DNA from: Streptomyces muensis
GTDB taxonomy: Bacteria > Actinomycetota > Actinomycetes > Streptomycetales > Streptomycetaceae
Direction: 5' to 3'
NCBI RefSeq assembly: GCF_021474425.1
Contig: NZ_JAKEIP010000079.1
Span: 1-33,107, forward strand
DNA: 33,107 bases
The notes beneath the pieces are model-generated. The model was not told where the DNA came from. It saw only the letters and a program-made list of their open reading frames with translations, and made no database searches. This document shows, piece by piece, positions 1 through 8,260 of this stretch. Within the stretch, counting starts at the first letter, position 1. Each line of letters starts with the position of its first letter. Made by a program: the position numbers and the translations under genes.

Positions 1-212
1 GGCAGACTCACGGTAGGACGCCACTCCATCAGCGGAGCAAGCCGGGCACCAATGGATTTCGCAAGGATGCCTCTGACGGTGTTTGCGGATTGTCAGTTGT
101 CCGTCCGAGTGGACGTCACCGGCTGGTTAGCTGGGAAGTTGTTCGCGAGAAGTAGTGTCACTCGCGGGATTGCGGTGGCAATGTGAATGTGCTCAGTGAA
201 GGAGCACCGCCG

Positions 213-261
213 ATGCCGCCTGGTCAGTCGAAGGCCGAGTTGTATGCCGCACTGCGGCGTG
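213..261 (+). pseudogene. IS21-family transposase (istA-like), N-terminal scrap
   Basis: An AAGGAG ribosome binding site (199-204) precedes an ATG whose reading frame begins MPPGQSKAELYAALRRD. That is the usual opening of IS21-family IstA transposases in actinomycetes. After about 17 residues the similarity stops, and the next bases belong to a different element (IS5-type) in another frame. Only the start of the gene is present, so this is a remnant. The family call rests on a short motif and is moderate. Nothing recognisable was seen in 1-212 apart from this ribosome binding site. Confidence 0.4.
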
Positions 262-585
262 ACCGGCATCCCGCCGGTGGCCGGGCGTCCCGGCCGGCCA
301 CGCCGTCGCCCTGATGCGCTGCTCGAGGACAAGAGCTACGACTCCAACCCGAACCGCGAGGAACTGCGCAAGCACCGGACCCTGCCGGTCATCTCCCGCA
401 AAGGCACCCCGAACATCAAGGGCCTGGGCAAACTCCGCTACGTCGTCGAGCAGACCTTCGCCCTGCTCCACCAGTTCAAACGCCTCGCCGTCCGCTGGGA
501 ACGCCGAACCGAACTCCACAACGCCTTCGTCTCCTTGGCCTGCGGCCTCATCTGCTGGAGGCGACTGAAGAAGCACCGATCATGA
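261..585 (+). pseudogene. IS5-family transposase, C-terminal remnant
   Basis: The frame reads through RPGRPRRRPDALLEDKSYDS, then KGTPNIKGLGKLRYVVEQTF, and ends LICWRRLKKHRS. This matches the last third of IS5-type DDE transposases: the second catalytic Asp lies in the DKSYDS motif and the catalytic Glu in VVEQTF. The N-terminal two thirds and the left end of the element are missing, and the fragment is fused to an IS21-type start. Its stop overlaps the first codons of the next gene, so the IS end probably truncated that gene's 5' region. A 12-bp palindrome, CGATCATGATCG, spans 577-588 at the junction. It cannot encode an active transposase. Confidence 0.75.
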
Positions 586-1069
586 TCGTGTCACGAGCTT
601 TGGCTACAACTCACACCACTCACCCAGAGGGCCGACCGCCCGCCTCTGCGTGGCACCGGCACCGGCTGATGCGCTTCGCCCAGGAAGTGTCCTTCTCTCA
701 GGGCACCCGCCTCTTCGAAGAGGGCGGCCGCGCCGACCGGTTCTGGATCATCCGCACCGGCAGCGTCGACTTCGACATGCGCGTGTCCGGCCGGCGCGCC
801 GCCGTCATCGAGAGCCTCAAGCACAACGAACTCATCGGCTGGTCCTGGCTGTTCGCCCCGCACGCCTGGCACCTGGGCGCCGAGGCGACCAGCCCGGTAC
901 GCGCCTATGAGTTCGACGCCACCACGATCCGGTTGATGTACAAGGACGACCCCGCACTCGGCGCGAGCGTCGCCCAGTGAGTGGGCGAAGTCCTTGCCCA
1001 CCGCCTCCGCTCGGCCCGCACCCGGCTGCTCGACCTGTACGCCCCTACGGCAGCGGCACTCTCCAGTGA
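582..1069 (+). pseudogene. Cyclic-nucleotide-binding (Crp-like sensor) protein, broken
   Basis: Codons from 582 give a cNMP-binding beta-barrel: LFEEGGRADRFWIIRTGSVD, then HNELIGWSWLFAP, then HLGAEATSPVRAYEFDA. Such single-domain sensors usually sit beside CBS-domain and Pat-type genes in Streptomyces stress clusters, as here. A TGA at 978-980 stops the frame. Beyond it the same frame continues with the family's typical ending (VGEVLAHRLRSARTRLLDLY). A second lesion, apparently one missing C near 1043, separates that from the expected terminal YGSGTLQ and its stop at 1067-1069. No DNA-binding domain is present. The first residues may derive from the IS junction, so the original start is uncertain. 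At best a truncated 132-residue product is made. Confidence 0.75.
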
Positions 1070-1104
1070 TAGCACCCCAGCACGGAAACGACGAGGACGG
1101 CGTC

Positions 1105-1771
1105 ATGCACAGCACCCCGCACATCGTCAGCGACGTGATGACCCACACGGTCGCCGCCATCGGCCGTGGCGCCTCCTTCAGGAAATCGTGCGCATGATGC
1201 AGGACTGGAAGGTCAGCGCACTGCCCGTCCTGGAGGGCGAGGGCCGCGTCGTCGGGGTCGTCTCCGAGGCCGACCTGCTGCCCAAGGAGGAATTCCGCGA
1301 CAGCGACCCCGACCAGGTACACCCAGCTGCGCCGCCTGCCCGACCTGGCGAAGGCCGGCGCCGTGACCGCCGGGGAGCTGATGACTCCCCCGCCCTCACC
1401 GTCCACGCCGACGCCACGCTCGCCCAGGCCGCGCGGACCATGGCCCACGCCAAGGTCAAGCGGCTGCCCGTCGTCGACGACGTGGGCATGCTGCAGGGCG
1501 TCGTCGGCCGCGCCCACCTGCTGAAGGTGTTCCTGCTCGACGACGAGGACATCGCCGAGGAAGTCCGCCGCGAGTGGTGTCGTACCTCTTCCCCGCGTCG
1601 ACGTCAGCCGCGCGCGCGGCGGTGCGGAACGGGGTCGTGACGCTCAGCGGCCGCATCCGGGACACGTCCCTGGTCCCGGTGGCCACACGTCTGATCCGGG
1701 CCGTCGAGGGGGTCGTGGACGTGACCTTCGACATCGCCGAGAACGGCCGCTCCTCCGAACTCCGCGGCTGA
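1105..1771 (+). pseudogene. CBS-pair plus BON domain protein, multiply frameshifted
   Basis: Starting at ATG 1105 (MHSTPHIVSDVMTHTVAAIG) the protein must change frame near 1185 to reach IVRMMQDWKVSALPVLEG and VVGVVSEADLLPKEEF (first CBS motif). It changes near 1318 to read YTQLRRLPDLAKAGAVTAGE, and returns near 1395 to ALTVHADATLAQAARTM and VKRLPVVDDVG (second CBS). It changes again near 1575 to reach a BON domain (NGVVTLSGRIRDT) that ends at 1771. At the last lesion one G is missing from what would be GAGGTGGTG. Intact homologues bind adenine nucleotides through the CBS pair. The gene is paralogous to the minus-strand CBS-BON gene at 3429-4082. With four lesions it is inactive unless the sequence itself is faulty. 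Confidence 0.8.
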
Positions 1772-1848
1772 ACGGCGCAGAGTCCGTACGGACTCCGATC
1801 GGCTCGCGTAACCCAACAGGTGCTGCGTAGGCGCTTCGTGTGCCTGTC

Positions 1849-1862
1849 CGGGACCGGTCCCG
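1849..1862. promoter_or_regulatory. Perfect 14-bp palindrome, candidate DevR/DosR-like box
   Basis: CGGGACCGGTCCCG is a perfect inverted repeat lying 60 bp upstream of the TPR gene start at 1923. The core GGGAC...GTCCC resembles half-sites of DosR/DevR-type response regulators, and orthologues of such regulators control CBS, cNMP-binding and Pat-type stress genes in actinomycetes. That link is inference from motif shape and neighbourhood; only one copy was found in the window. Confidence 0.3.
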
Positions 1863-1922
1863 AGTCGTTGGGACTAGCTTGCTCACCTGGGTCGATGGGC
1901 AAGGGCGAATGGAGGCGTGACT

Positions 1923-2807
1923 ATGGCGAGCCTGAGTCTGCGGATCGCGCAGATCCGATCAGCACAAGCTGTGATCAACCTGGGGCGCCGACGGGCGCGC
2001 AGCGGCGATACAGCGGGTGCTGTGGAGGCTTTCCAGACGGCCGCCGCTTCCGGCGACACTCGTGGCAGCGTTCCTGCGGCGCTGCACCTGTGGATCCTGC
2101 GATCTGGGGTCGGTGACTCGCAAGCCGCCGATGAAGCGTATCGGCTGGGGGTCGATCTCTGGGCACAGATGCACGGCGAGGACAAGGCCGTCGCTGAGCG
2201 GAGCCTGGGGTTCGGTAGCTACATCGCCGGCTATCAACGGGAGTTCGTCCGGCCCGCGCGGCAAGCATTTCAGCGGAGCATCGATTCCGGAGATCCGGAG
2301 TCCGTGCCGCTCGCGGCGATGGGTCTGGCCGGACTGGAGATGCAAGATCTTGAGGAGACCTACGGATTCGCAGACGCCTCCGCCGACACGGGGGCGATTC
2401 CACGCTCGTTGCGGCGCGCGATCGACTCCGGTCACCCTGACTATGTTGCCGTCGCCGCTCGGTGGCTCGCCTTCGACAGCGGGCAGACCGGGGATGTCGA
2501 CACGGCGCGAATCGCGCTGCGCGCCGCCATGGATTCCGGCACTTCCGAGGACGCTTGCTCTGCCGCGTCACGTGTCGGGACGTTGTTCAAGCGTGAGGGT
2601 CACACGGCGGAGGCCATCATCGCGCTGCGGTTCGTTGTCGAGAACAGTCAGACCGAGCGGGTCACGGGTGCCGCCGAGGATCTGGGCGAACTACTCGCCG
2701 CGCAAGGCGACACCGAGGGCGCCCGGACGGCGTATCAACTCGTGCTGGACAGAACGTCGTTCCCGTACGTGATCGACAGGGTCCGTTCCGCAATCGACCG
2801 GCTGTAG
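1923..2807 (+). CDS. TPR-like repeat protein
   Basis: About 294 residues made of helical tandem repeats of roughly 35-40 residues with recurring motifs: SGDTAGAVEAFQTAAASGDT, then AFQRSIDSGDPESVPLAAMG, then RAIDSGHPDYVAVAARWLAF, then GDTEGARTAYQLVL. This is the actinobacterial TPR type that carries IDSGHPD-like turns. No signal peptide, membrane segment or catalytic domain is visible, so a cytoplasmic scaffolding or protein-binding role is the family expectation; the partner is unknown. Start choice: GGAGG at 1911-1915 sits seven bases before ATG 1923, whereas GTG 1917 is only one base away and too close. A 14-bp palindrome lies 60 bp upstream. The frame is intact between decayed neighbours. 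Confidence 0.85.
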   Translation: MASLSLRIAQIRSAQAVINLGRRRARSGDTAGAVEAFQTAAASGDTRGSVPAALHLWILRSGVGDSQAADEAYRLGVDLWAQMHGEDKAVAERSLGFGSYIAGYQREFVRPARQAFQRSIDSGDPESVPLAAMGLAGLEMQDLEETYGFADASADTGAIPRSLRRAIDSGHPDYVAVAARWLAFDSGQTGDVDTARIALRAAMDSGTSEDACSAASRVGTLFKREGHTAEAIIALRFVVENSQTERVTGAAEDLGELLAAQGDTEGARTAYQLVLDRTSFPYVIDRVRSAIDRL

Positions 2808-2869
2808 ATGCCGTCTCCTCCACCCGCGAATGGCGACGACAACCAGAACGATCCACGGGACTTGACCAT

Positions 2870-3412
2870 TTACTCCGCGTACTCAACTCTCGCGTGGCTG
2901 CCTCCTCTACGAAACGCATCTATGTGTGGGTCAGCTCGTCGGCGACATTGCGCCGCCCACGTCTCGATCGCGGTGAGGTCGCGGAAGTCCCCGCCCATTC
3001 CGTTACGGAGGATCATCCGCGCGACCCATCCCTTCGCGCCCTCGTCCAGGCAGCCGCCGAAGGTGACGTGCTCCCTGGCGTCGAGCTCGGCCATCGCCTT
3101 CTTCACGGCACGGGCGGGATGTCCCGCTCGGAGGCCGAGGCGTCGAGGGGGCCGCTGCTGAACAGCCACAGGGGCGTTCGGCAAAGCCCGGCGGTGCCGA
3201 CGGAGGAAGCGGCGGGCGTGCTTCTGCCAGCGCCCGGCGTACAGTCCGCCGCCGACTACCACGGCGTCATACGGCTCCACACTCTTGACGGACTGGGCCG
3301 GAAGGGCCTCGACCGTCAGCCCGTCCTTGCGCAGAACGTCGGCGAGGGTCTCGGCGATCCGTGCCGTCGATCCGTTCGTGGTTCCGTAGGTGACCGACAC
3401 GGTGCCGGTCAT
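2870..3412 (-). pseudogene. Flavodoxin-domain protein (HemG-like) with frame damage
   Basis: The N-terminus VTYGTTNGSTARIAETLADV carries the flavodoxin phosphate-binding loop (TNGSTA), followed by YDAVVVGGGLYAGRW. The region near residues 82-101 reads VAVQQRPPRRLGLRAGHPA. Shifting frame there gives the family sequence WLFSSGPLDASASERDIPP. Two compensating indels, near 3175 and 3110, therefore scramble about 20 residues at the FMN-contacting loop while keeping the frame open. A third shift near 2945 replaces the expected ending (NVADELTHT, stop at 2920-2922) with an unrelated tail. Homologues are small flavodoxins of the menaquinone-dependent protoporphyrinogen-oxidase type. It is the last gene of a minus-strand operon and has a good GGAGG site 5' of ATG 3412. 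FMN binding is doubtful. Confidence 0.7.
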
Positions 3413-3428
3413 GACGGTGCACCTCCTC

Positions 3429-4082
3429 TCACAGTCGGCGCAGCCAGTCGTCGGCCACGCCGTGCAGCGCCTGCTCCTGAGTCTGCAGGCGCGCGTCGTC
3501 CAGTCGGTAGGTGAGCCTGTCGACCACGCCGACCACGCCGTCGATCCGGGCGGTCATCGACAGGGCTATCTGGGTCTCGCTCTTGCGTTCCATGTGACCG
3601 GTGAGCGTGACGACGCCTTCCTTGTCGGGCCGCAGGAAGACCTGGAGCAGGTCGCGGCGGGGGACGATGCCGACCAGCCGGTCCGCCTCGTCGAGCACCG
3701 GCAGCCGTTCGACCTGGTGCTGGGCCATGGTGCGGGCGGCCTCGACGATGGTGTCATCGGCGTGCGCGGTGACGGGTGGCGTGCTCGTCAGCCGGCCGGC
3801 GGTGCGAGCGTGCACCTTCGCCGCCTGCCGTCGGGCACCGCGGGTCAGCCCGGAGAGGAACGCGGAGCGACGGCGTGGTTCGTACGGTCCGGGAGTGGCC
3901 GCCTGCCGGGCGACCAGGTCCGTTTCGGAGATGACGCCGATGACCATGCCGTCCTCGTCGACCACCAGCAGTCCACTGATCCCATGGTCCGCGAGCAACC
4001 GCGCGACCTCCTTGAACGGGGTGCCGTACGAGACGCGGACGACGTCCGTGGTCATCACGGAGCCGACCTTGTGGTGCTTCAT
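3429..4082 (-). CDS. CBS-pair protein with shortened BON domain
   Basis: 217 residues. CBS1 spans about 8-60 (MTTDVVRVSYGTPFKEVARL, GLLVVDEDGMVIGVISETDL) and CBS2 about 98-150 (ADDTIVEAARTMAQHQVERL, RLVGIVPRRDLLQVFLRPDK). The C-terminus resembles a BON domain (EGVVTLTGHMERKSETQIAL). CBS pairs typically bind AMP, ATP or SAM and act as energy-state switches in the cytoplasm. Between LRPDK and EGVVTL, homologues carry roughly 25-30 residues forming the start of the BON domain; here they are missing in frame, so the BON fold is probably incomplete. The ribosome binding site GGAGGG (before ATG 4082) overlaps the stop region of the upstream Pat gene, 13 bp away, and the flavodoxin follows after 16 bp. 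This indicates one operon. Confidence 0.85.
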   Translation of the reverse strand: MKHHKVGSVMTTDVVRVSYGTPFKEVARLLADHGISGLLVVDEDGMVIGVISETDLVARQAATPGPYEPRRRSAFLSGLTRGARRQAAKVHARTAGRLTSTPPVTAHADDTIVEAARTMAQHQVERLPVLDEADRLVGIVPRRDLLQVFLRPDKEGVVTLTGHMERKSETQIALSMTARIDGVVGVVDRLTYRLDDARLQTQEQALHGVADDWLRRL

Positions 4083-4095
4083 ATCCGTTCCCTCC

Positions 4096-6787
4096 TCAGC
4101 GGAGCCTGCGCAGATAGGGGTACTGGGGCCTGCAGAGCATCAGGCGGATCCGCGCGTCCGGCATGGTGACGCCGCCCGGTGTCGCGAGGACCGGGTTGAA
4201 GTCGGCCTCGGCCAGCTGTGGTGCGTCGCTCGCCACGCGGGACAGCCGCAGCAACATCTGCTCCAGTGCCTCGAGGTCAACAGTTCCGTTGCCGCGCACG
4301 CCGAACAGGAGCGGGGCACAGCGCGGGGAAGTGATCAGATGGTGCACGTCGTGGTCGGTGAGCGGGGCGAGCCGAGCCGCGTGGTCGGCCAGTACCTCCG
4401 TGGCCGTATACCGCCGAGCCCGAACAGCACGAGCGGGCGGCAGACCTGGTCCTGGACGACGCCCGCGAACAGTTCGGTGCCACGGGCGGCGAGCGGCTGC
4501 AGCACGACGCCGGTCATCAGCCCGCCGAAGTGGGTCTCCAAGTCGCGGTAAACTGCCCGTACTTGGGCGTCACCGTGCAGGTCGAGGTGAACCGCGTGCT
4601 GCTGGCTCTTGTGCACCAGGCCGGGCCAGTGTGCCTTCACGACCACTCGGCCGTCGGCGCCCCGCAGCCGGTCGGCGGGGCCAGGACGGCGTCGTCCTCC
4701 GTCGCGGCCCAGGCCCAGGGGATCTGCGGGATGCCTTAGCAGGCCAGCAGGTCGGCGCAGGTACGCGGGTCGAGCCAGCCACCGTCGGGGTGTACGGCTA
4801 GGTAGTCAGCGACGACCGTGCAGGCGCGTTCCGTCTCGACGCCGTCGAGGTCGGGGACGGTCCCGGCGGGGCGGGCCAGCCAGGCGACGCGGTGGGCGGC
4901 GTGGGCCAACGCGGTGCGGCGGCCTGCGGTTCGGCGTACGACAGGACGGTGCCGCCTGCCTTGGCGGGCAACAGCTCGACGGGCAAGCCCTGTTCGAGCC
5001 GTACCGTGACAATCGGCTTCGCCCTCCGGCCGGGTGCCCGAGCGAGGGCTTGCACGACGTCGTCGCCGGTCGCCGCGGCGACCGCCGTGGGGACCAGGGC
5101 CACGAGGACGGCGTCGACGCCGCCGAAGCGCATGTCCGGTCCACACAGTCCGCGAGCTGCTCCTCCGCGACGGCGGCGGTGGCGTCGACCGGGTTGCCCA
5201 CGGCAGCCCCGTCCGGGAGTACGGCAAGCAGGTCATCGATCAGCTCGGGGCTGGGCGCCGGCAGGGACAGCCCGGCCTCGGCGCAGACATCGGCGGCCAA
5301 CACCCCTGCGCCGCCCGCGTTGGTGACGATCGCGACGCGCGGTCCTGCGGGCAGGGGCCGGGAGTGCAACAGGGCAGCGGCTTCCAGGAGTTCGCCGACC
5401 GAGCGGATGGCAGTGATGCCGGCCTGCGTGAACAACGCGCCCCGCGTCATGGTGCGGGTGGCGGCGGCCACAGTGTGCGAGGCGGCGGCGCGCCGGCCCG
5501 CCTCGGTGCGTCCGGCGTCGACGGTCAGGACCGGCATCCTGCGGGTCACACGACGGGCAACGCGAGAAGGCGCGCGGGCGGCCGAAGGACTCCAGGGGCA
5601 GCAGGGCGAGACCGGTACGGCCGTCGCTCTCCCACCACTGGAGCATGTCGTTGCCGCTGACGTCGTACTTGTCGCCGAGGGAGGCGAAGGAGGAGGCACC
5701 GATGCCGAGCCGGGACAGCCCGACGAGCAGGGCGATGCCGACGCCGCCGGACTGCACGGCGACGCCCGCGATGCCTGGGCGCGGATGGGCGGCGGCGAAC
5801 GTGGCGTCCAGACTCAGGTCCGGGTCGGTGTCGGAGACGCCCAGGCAGTTGGGGCCGACGAGCCGCATGCCGTGCGAGCGGCAGACGGCCAGCAGGGCCC
5901 GTGCCTGGTCGGCGTCCAGGCCCGCAGTGACGACGAGGAGAGCGGGTACGCCCGCTTTGCCGCACTCCTCGGCGATCTCCGTGATCGCCGCGGCCGGTAC
6001 GGCGAGGACTGCGAGGTCCGGGGTCTTGGGCGGCGCGCTGACCGCCGGGTACGACGGCACACCGAGAATCGAGCGCGCGGCCGGGTTCACCGCGAACAGG
6101 CGCCCGGTGTAGCCGCCCGCGTGCAGCTGGTGCAGGATCGCCCGACCCACCGGGCCCGGCTTGCGCCCCGCTCCGACGACGGCGACCGCCTGCGGCCGCA
6201 GCAGCGGCTCAGGCTGGCGACATCGGCGGCACGGGCGCGCTCCTCGACGGCCGTGAGGTAGCTGTCGCTCTCATCGAGGGTGATGGCGCAGCGCACCTCA
6301 GGGCCCTCGAAGCGGCGAGCGGTACGGAGGCCGAGATCGGCGAAGAGCTTCAGCACCTGGTGGTTCTCGCTGAGCGCGTCGGCCGTGAACGTCGTGATGC
6401 CGTCGACACGGGCTGCGGAGACGAGGTGTTCGACGAGCAGGGTGCCCACCCCGCGGTGGTGCAGCCCGTCGGCGACGGCGATGGACACCTCGGCAGTGGC
6501 CTCGCCGTCCCCGGCGTCGTACTCGGCGACGCCGATCACCCGCCCCTGCGTCTCGGCCAGCAGCGCCCGGTAGCCGGGGCGGGCCGCAGCACAGGCGCGG
6601 TCGGCGGCCAGGCGGACCGACCGGTGGCTCGCGGCGAAGAACCTCAGGCGCAGGTTCTCTGGGGACATCCCCGCATACAGCCCTCAACCTGGTCGTGATC
6701 ACCCGACACGACGGGACGGATGCACACGGTGGTGCCGTCGGCGAAAAGGGCGTGGACGGGGGGCCGGTCGGTCACGTCGTACGTCAT
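4096..6787 (-). pseudogene. Pat-type GNAT / acyl-CoA synthetase (NDP-forming) fusion, about eight lesions
   Basis: Start ATG 6787 follows GGAGGAG and reads MTYDVTDRPPVHALFADGTT. Domains in order: GNAT acetyltransferase (MSPENLRLRFFAASHRS, HHRGVGTLLVEHLVSAA), CoA-binding (AVAVVGAGRKPGPV, LVGPNCLGVSDTDP), CoA-ligase-like (VAIVTNAGGAGVLAADVCAE, GNPVDATA), ATP-grasp (VVVKAHWPGLVHKS). The whole span of about 897 codons equals the usual family length. Frame breaks lie near 6675, 6211, 5562, 5130, 4918, 4685 and 4420. There is also a TAA at 4736-4738 inside LLAC/GIPQIPWAW. Intact homologues acetylate lysines of metabolic enzymes such as acetyl-CoA synthetase and often sense small ligands. It was the first gene of an operon with the CBS-BON and flavodoxin genes. 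Several lesions look like single-base losses; the gene is inactive as read. Confidence 0.85.
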
Positions 6788-7004
6788 CGCGGGACTCCTC
6801 CAAACCTCTTGTCACTTCGAGCATCCGGCGGATCGGGCAGTGGCCCCATGGGCTGCCCGGGGGCGAGGCGAGGGCCGATCGGCCCAAGGTTTCGCCGACC
6901 GTCCCGGCCCGGACGCGGGAGGCTGCCGAGGCGGCCCGCGTCCACCGGGCACGAGCGCCCGCCACGCGATCTGCGGACCTATGTCCCGGACCACACGGCG
7001 GACC
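6788..7004. other. Intergenic region without recognised gene
   Basis: About 220 bases between the start of the Pat-type pseudogene and the end of the truncated glycosyltransferase. It contains the Pat ribosome binding site (GGAGGAG, about 6793-6800) and presumably its promoter. I see no convincing -35/-10 pair and no coding signal. The open frames here lack family resemblance. Confidence 0.5.
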
Positions 7005-7030
7005 TGTGACCCTCTCCTGCTCGGGTCACA
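7005..7030 (-). terminator. Hairpin overlapping the stop of the truncated gene
   Basis: TGTGACCC (7005-7012) and GGGTCACA (7023-7030) form a perfect 8-bp inverted repeat with a 10-base loop. It covers the TGA stop of the truncated membrane protein (7026-7028). There is no clear T tract, so it may be a terminator or the scar of the event that truncated the gene. Confidence 0.35.
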
Positions 7031-7421
7031 CCTGGTGCGGCACTACGGCGACCGCGCAGGCGTAGCGGTACGCGTCGTTGCTGGTGCGCGGCGGAGTGGC
7101 GAGCCCTGCCAGCAGGACCGCGGCGGTGCCGAGCAGGACCAGGACGGTGGCGGTGCGCCTCGGTAGCCTGCGCACGGTCCATGCCGCGGCGGCGAACAGC
7201 GCCCAGGCGAGGGCGTATCCGACCAGCAGCCGCCCCGGGGCGCTCTCGTGGTCACCCGCGTGGAGGGTGCCGGCGACGATGGTGGTGAGCGCGGCGAGGA
7301 GGAGCACTGTGGCTGTGACGGCCATCCGGGTTCTCCGGGCGCTCGCCGGTGGTGAAGGGCTGGGCGAGGGCGAAGCGGCGGAATCCGGGTCCGGCCGGTG
7401 GGAGGTGGTGATGCCGGTCAT
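7026..7421 (-). pseudogene. Polytopic glycosyltransferase (mannosyltransferase-like), N-terminal fragment
   Basis: 131 residues starting at ATG 7421. The first base of its ATGA overlaps the methyltransferase stop, and GGAGG lies upstream. After a Pro/Ser-rich cytoplasmic start there are three hydrophobic segments: AVTATVLLLAALTTIVAGTL, LLVGYALAWALFAAAAWTV and ATVLVLLGTAAVLLAGLA. Then follows PPRTSNDAYRYA. A DAYRYAWDGR-type motif after the third helix is typical of large membrane mannosyl/glycosyltransferases with ten or more helices. Here the sequence changes to CAVAVVPHQV and stops in a hairpin. The catalytic remainder is absent, so the fragment is almost certainly non-functional. It is the last gene of the coupled operon. 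Confidence 0.6.
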
Positions 7422-8260
7422 CGGCGGGCAGGACCTCCCCGGTCCACGGGACGCTCGCTCTCCATGGAGAGCACGTCGCGATCCCGGTAGGGACGGTGGA
7501 GTTCCACGAAAGGGCGACCGTGCGCCGTCCAGCGGCCGGTGAGGATCCACCCGGCGGTCTCCGCCGTGTGCAGCAGGGCCGTGGTGCCCAGGCGGGCCCA
7601 GGGGAAGGGACGTCCGTGGCGTCCGTGGCCGTCCTCGACGCGGACGGTGAGGCGCTCGTCCACGTCGTCGTCGGCTGCCTCGGCCAACAGGCGACCACCA
7701 GGGCGGACGAGGTCCCGCAGCCGGGTGAGCAGGGCGGCCGGATCGCCGCCGATCCCCGCGTTGCCGTCCATCAGCAGCACGGTGTGCCAGCGGCCCTCGC
7801 TCGGCAGCCGATCGAAGACGGAGCGCCGCAGGGCTCTCCCGCCCTGGCGCCGGGTCCGGGCGACGGCCTCCGGGCAGACGTCCACGCCCAGCGCCGACAC
7901 CCCGCGGGCGGTCAGGGCAGACACGAGACGTCCCGGTCCGCAGCCGACGTCCAGTACGGGACCGGTGCAGCGGCGCAGTACGTCGGTGTCGGTGGCGTCG
8001 GGGGCGGCGCACCAGCGCTCCACATCCAACGGGAGCAACTCCGCCGTCCCGAGGGGGCGCGGCGCCAGGCGCCGCAGGTACAGCGGTCCGCTGCCGGTGC
8101 GCAGGGCCTGGGCGTAGGGGTCGGCCTCCCAGGGTGTGCCGGGCGCCGCGCGCACGGATGGCGCGGACGGCGCGGGGACGGTCTGCTGGCGCGTGCCCGC
8201 GGGCTTCTGCTGGAAGCGCTCGGCGACGAAGGATCCGTTACCGGTTGGAGCGGGGCTCAT
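7418..8260 (-). CDS. Class I SAM-dependent methyltransferase
   Basis: 280 residues from ATG 8260; the ATGA overlap with the upstream stop decides this start over the longer open frame. The SAM-binding motif I is VLDVGCGPGR at about 102-111. It is followed by ALGVDVCPEAVARTRRQGGR (motif II region) and VLLMDGNAGIGGDP, where the IGGDP stretch is characteristic of this actinobacterial subgroup. The acceptor is unknown. In related genomes the gene lies with a GT2 glycosyltransferase and a DUF2064 protein, suggesting modification of a glycolipid or cell-surface glycan; that is contextual inference. It is the only member of this four-gene operon without a visible defect. Confidence 0.85.
   Translation of the reverse strand: MSPAPTGNGSFVAERFQQKPAGTRQQTVPAPSAPSVRAAPGTPWEADPYAQALRTGSGPLYLRRLAPRPLGTAELLPLDVERWCAAPDATDTDVLRRCTGPVLDVGCGPGRLVSALTARGVSALGVDVCPEAVARTRRQGGRALRRSVFDRLPSEGRWHTVLLMDGNAGIGGDPAALLTRLRDLVRPGGRLLAEAADDDVDERLTVRVEDGHGRHGRPFPWARLGTTALLHTAETAGWILTGRWTAHGRPFVELHRPYRDRDVLSMESERPVDRGGPARR

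Noticed and set aside
4609..6261. 550-residue plus-strand open frame antisense to the Pat pseudogene
   Set aside because: It is a high-GC shadow frame with no family resemblance. The minus-strand frames give continuous GNAT, CoA-binding and ATP-grasp motifs.
582..6787. Explaining all frame breaks as general sequencing error
   Set aside because: Long genes elsewhere in the window (permease, PucR, BCCT, aldehyde dehydrogenase) have no frame breaks, so a window-wide error rate is unlikely. Local error cannot be excluded and is listed as a check.
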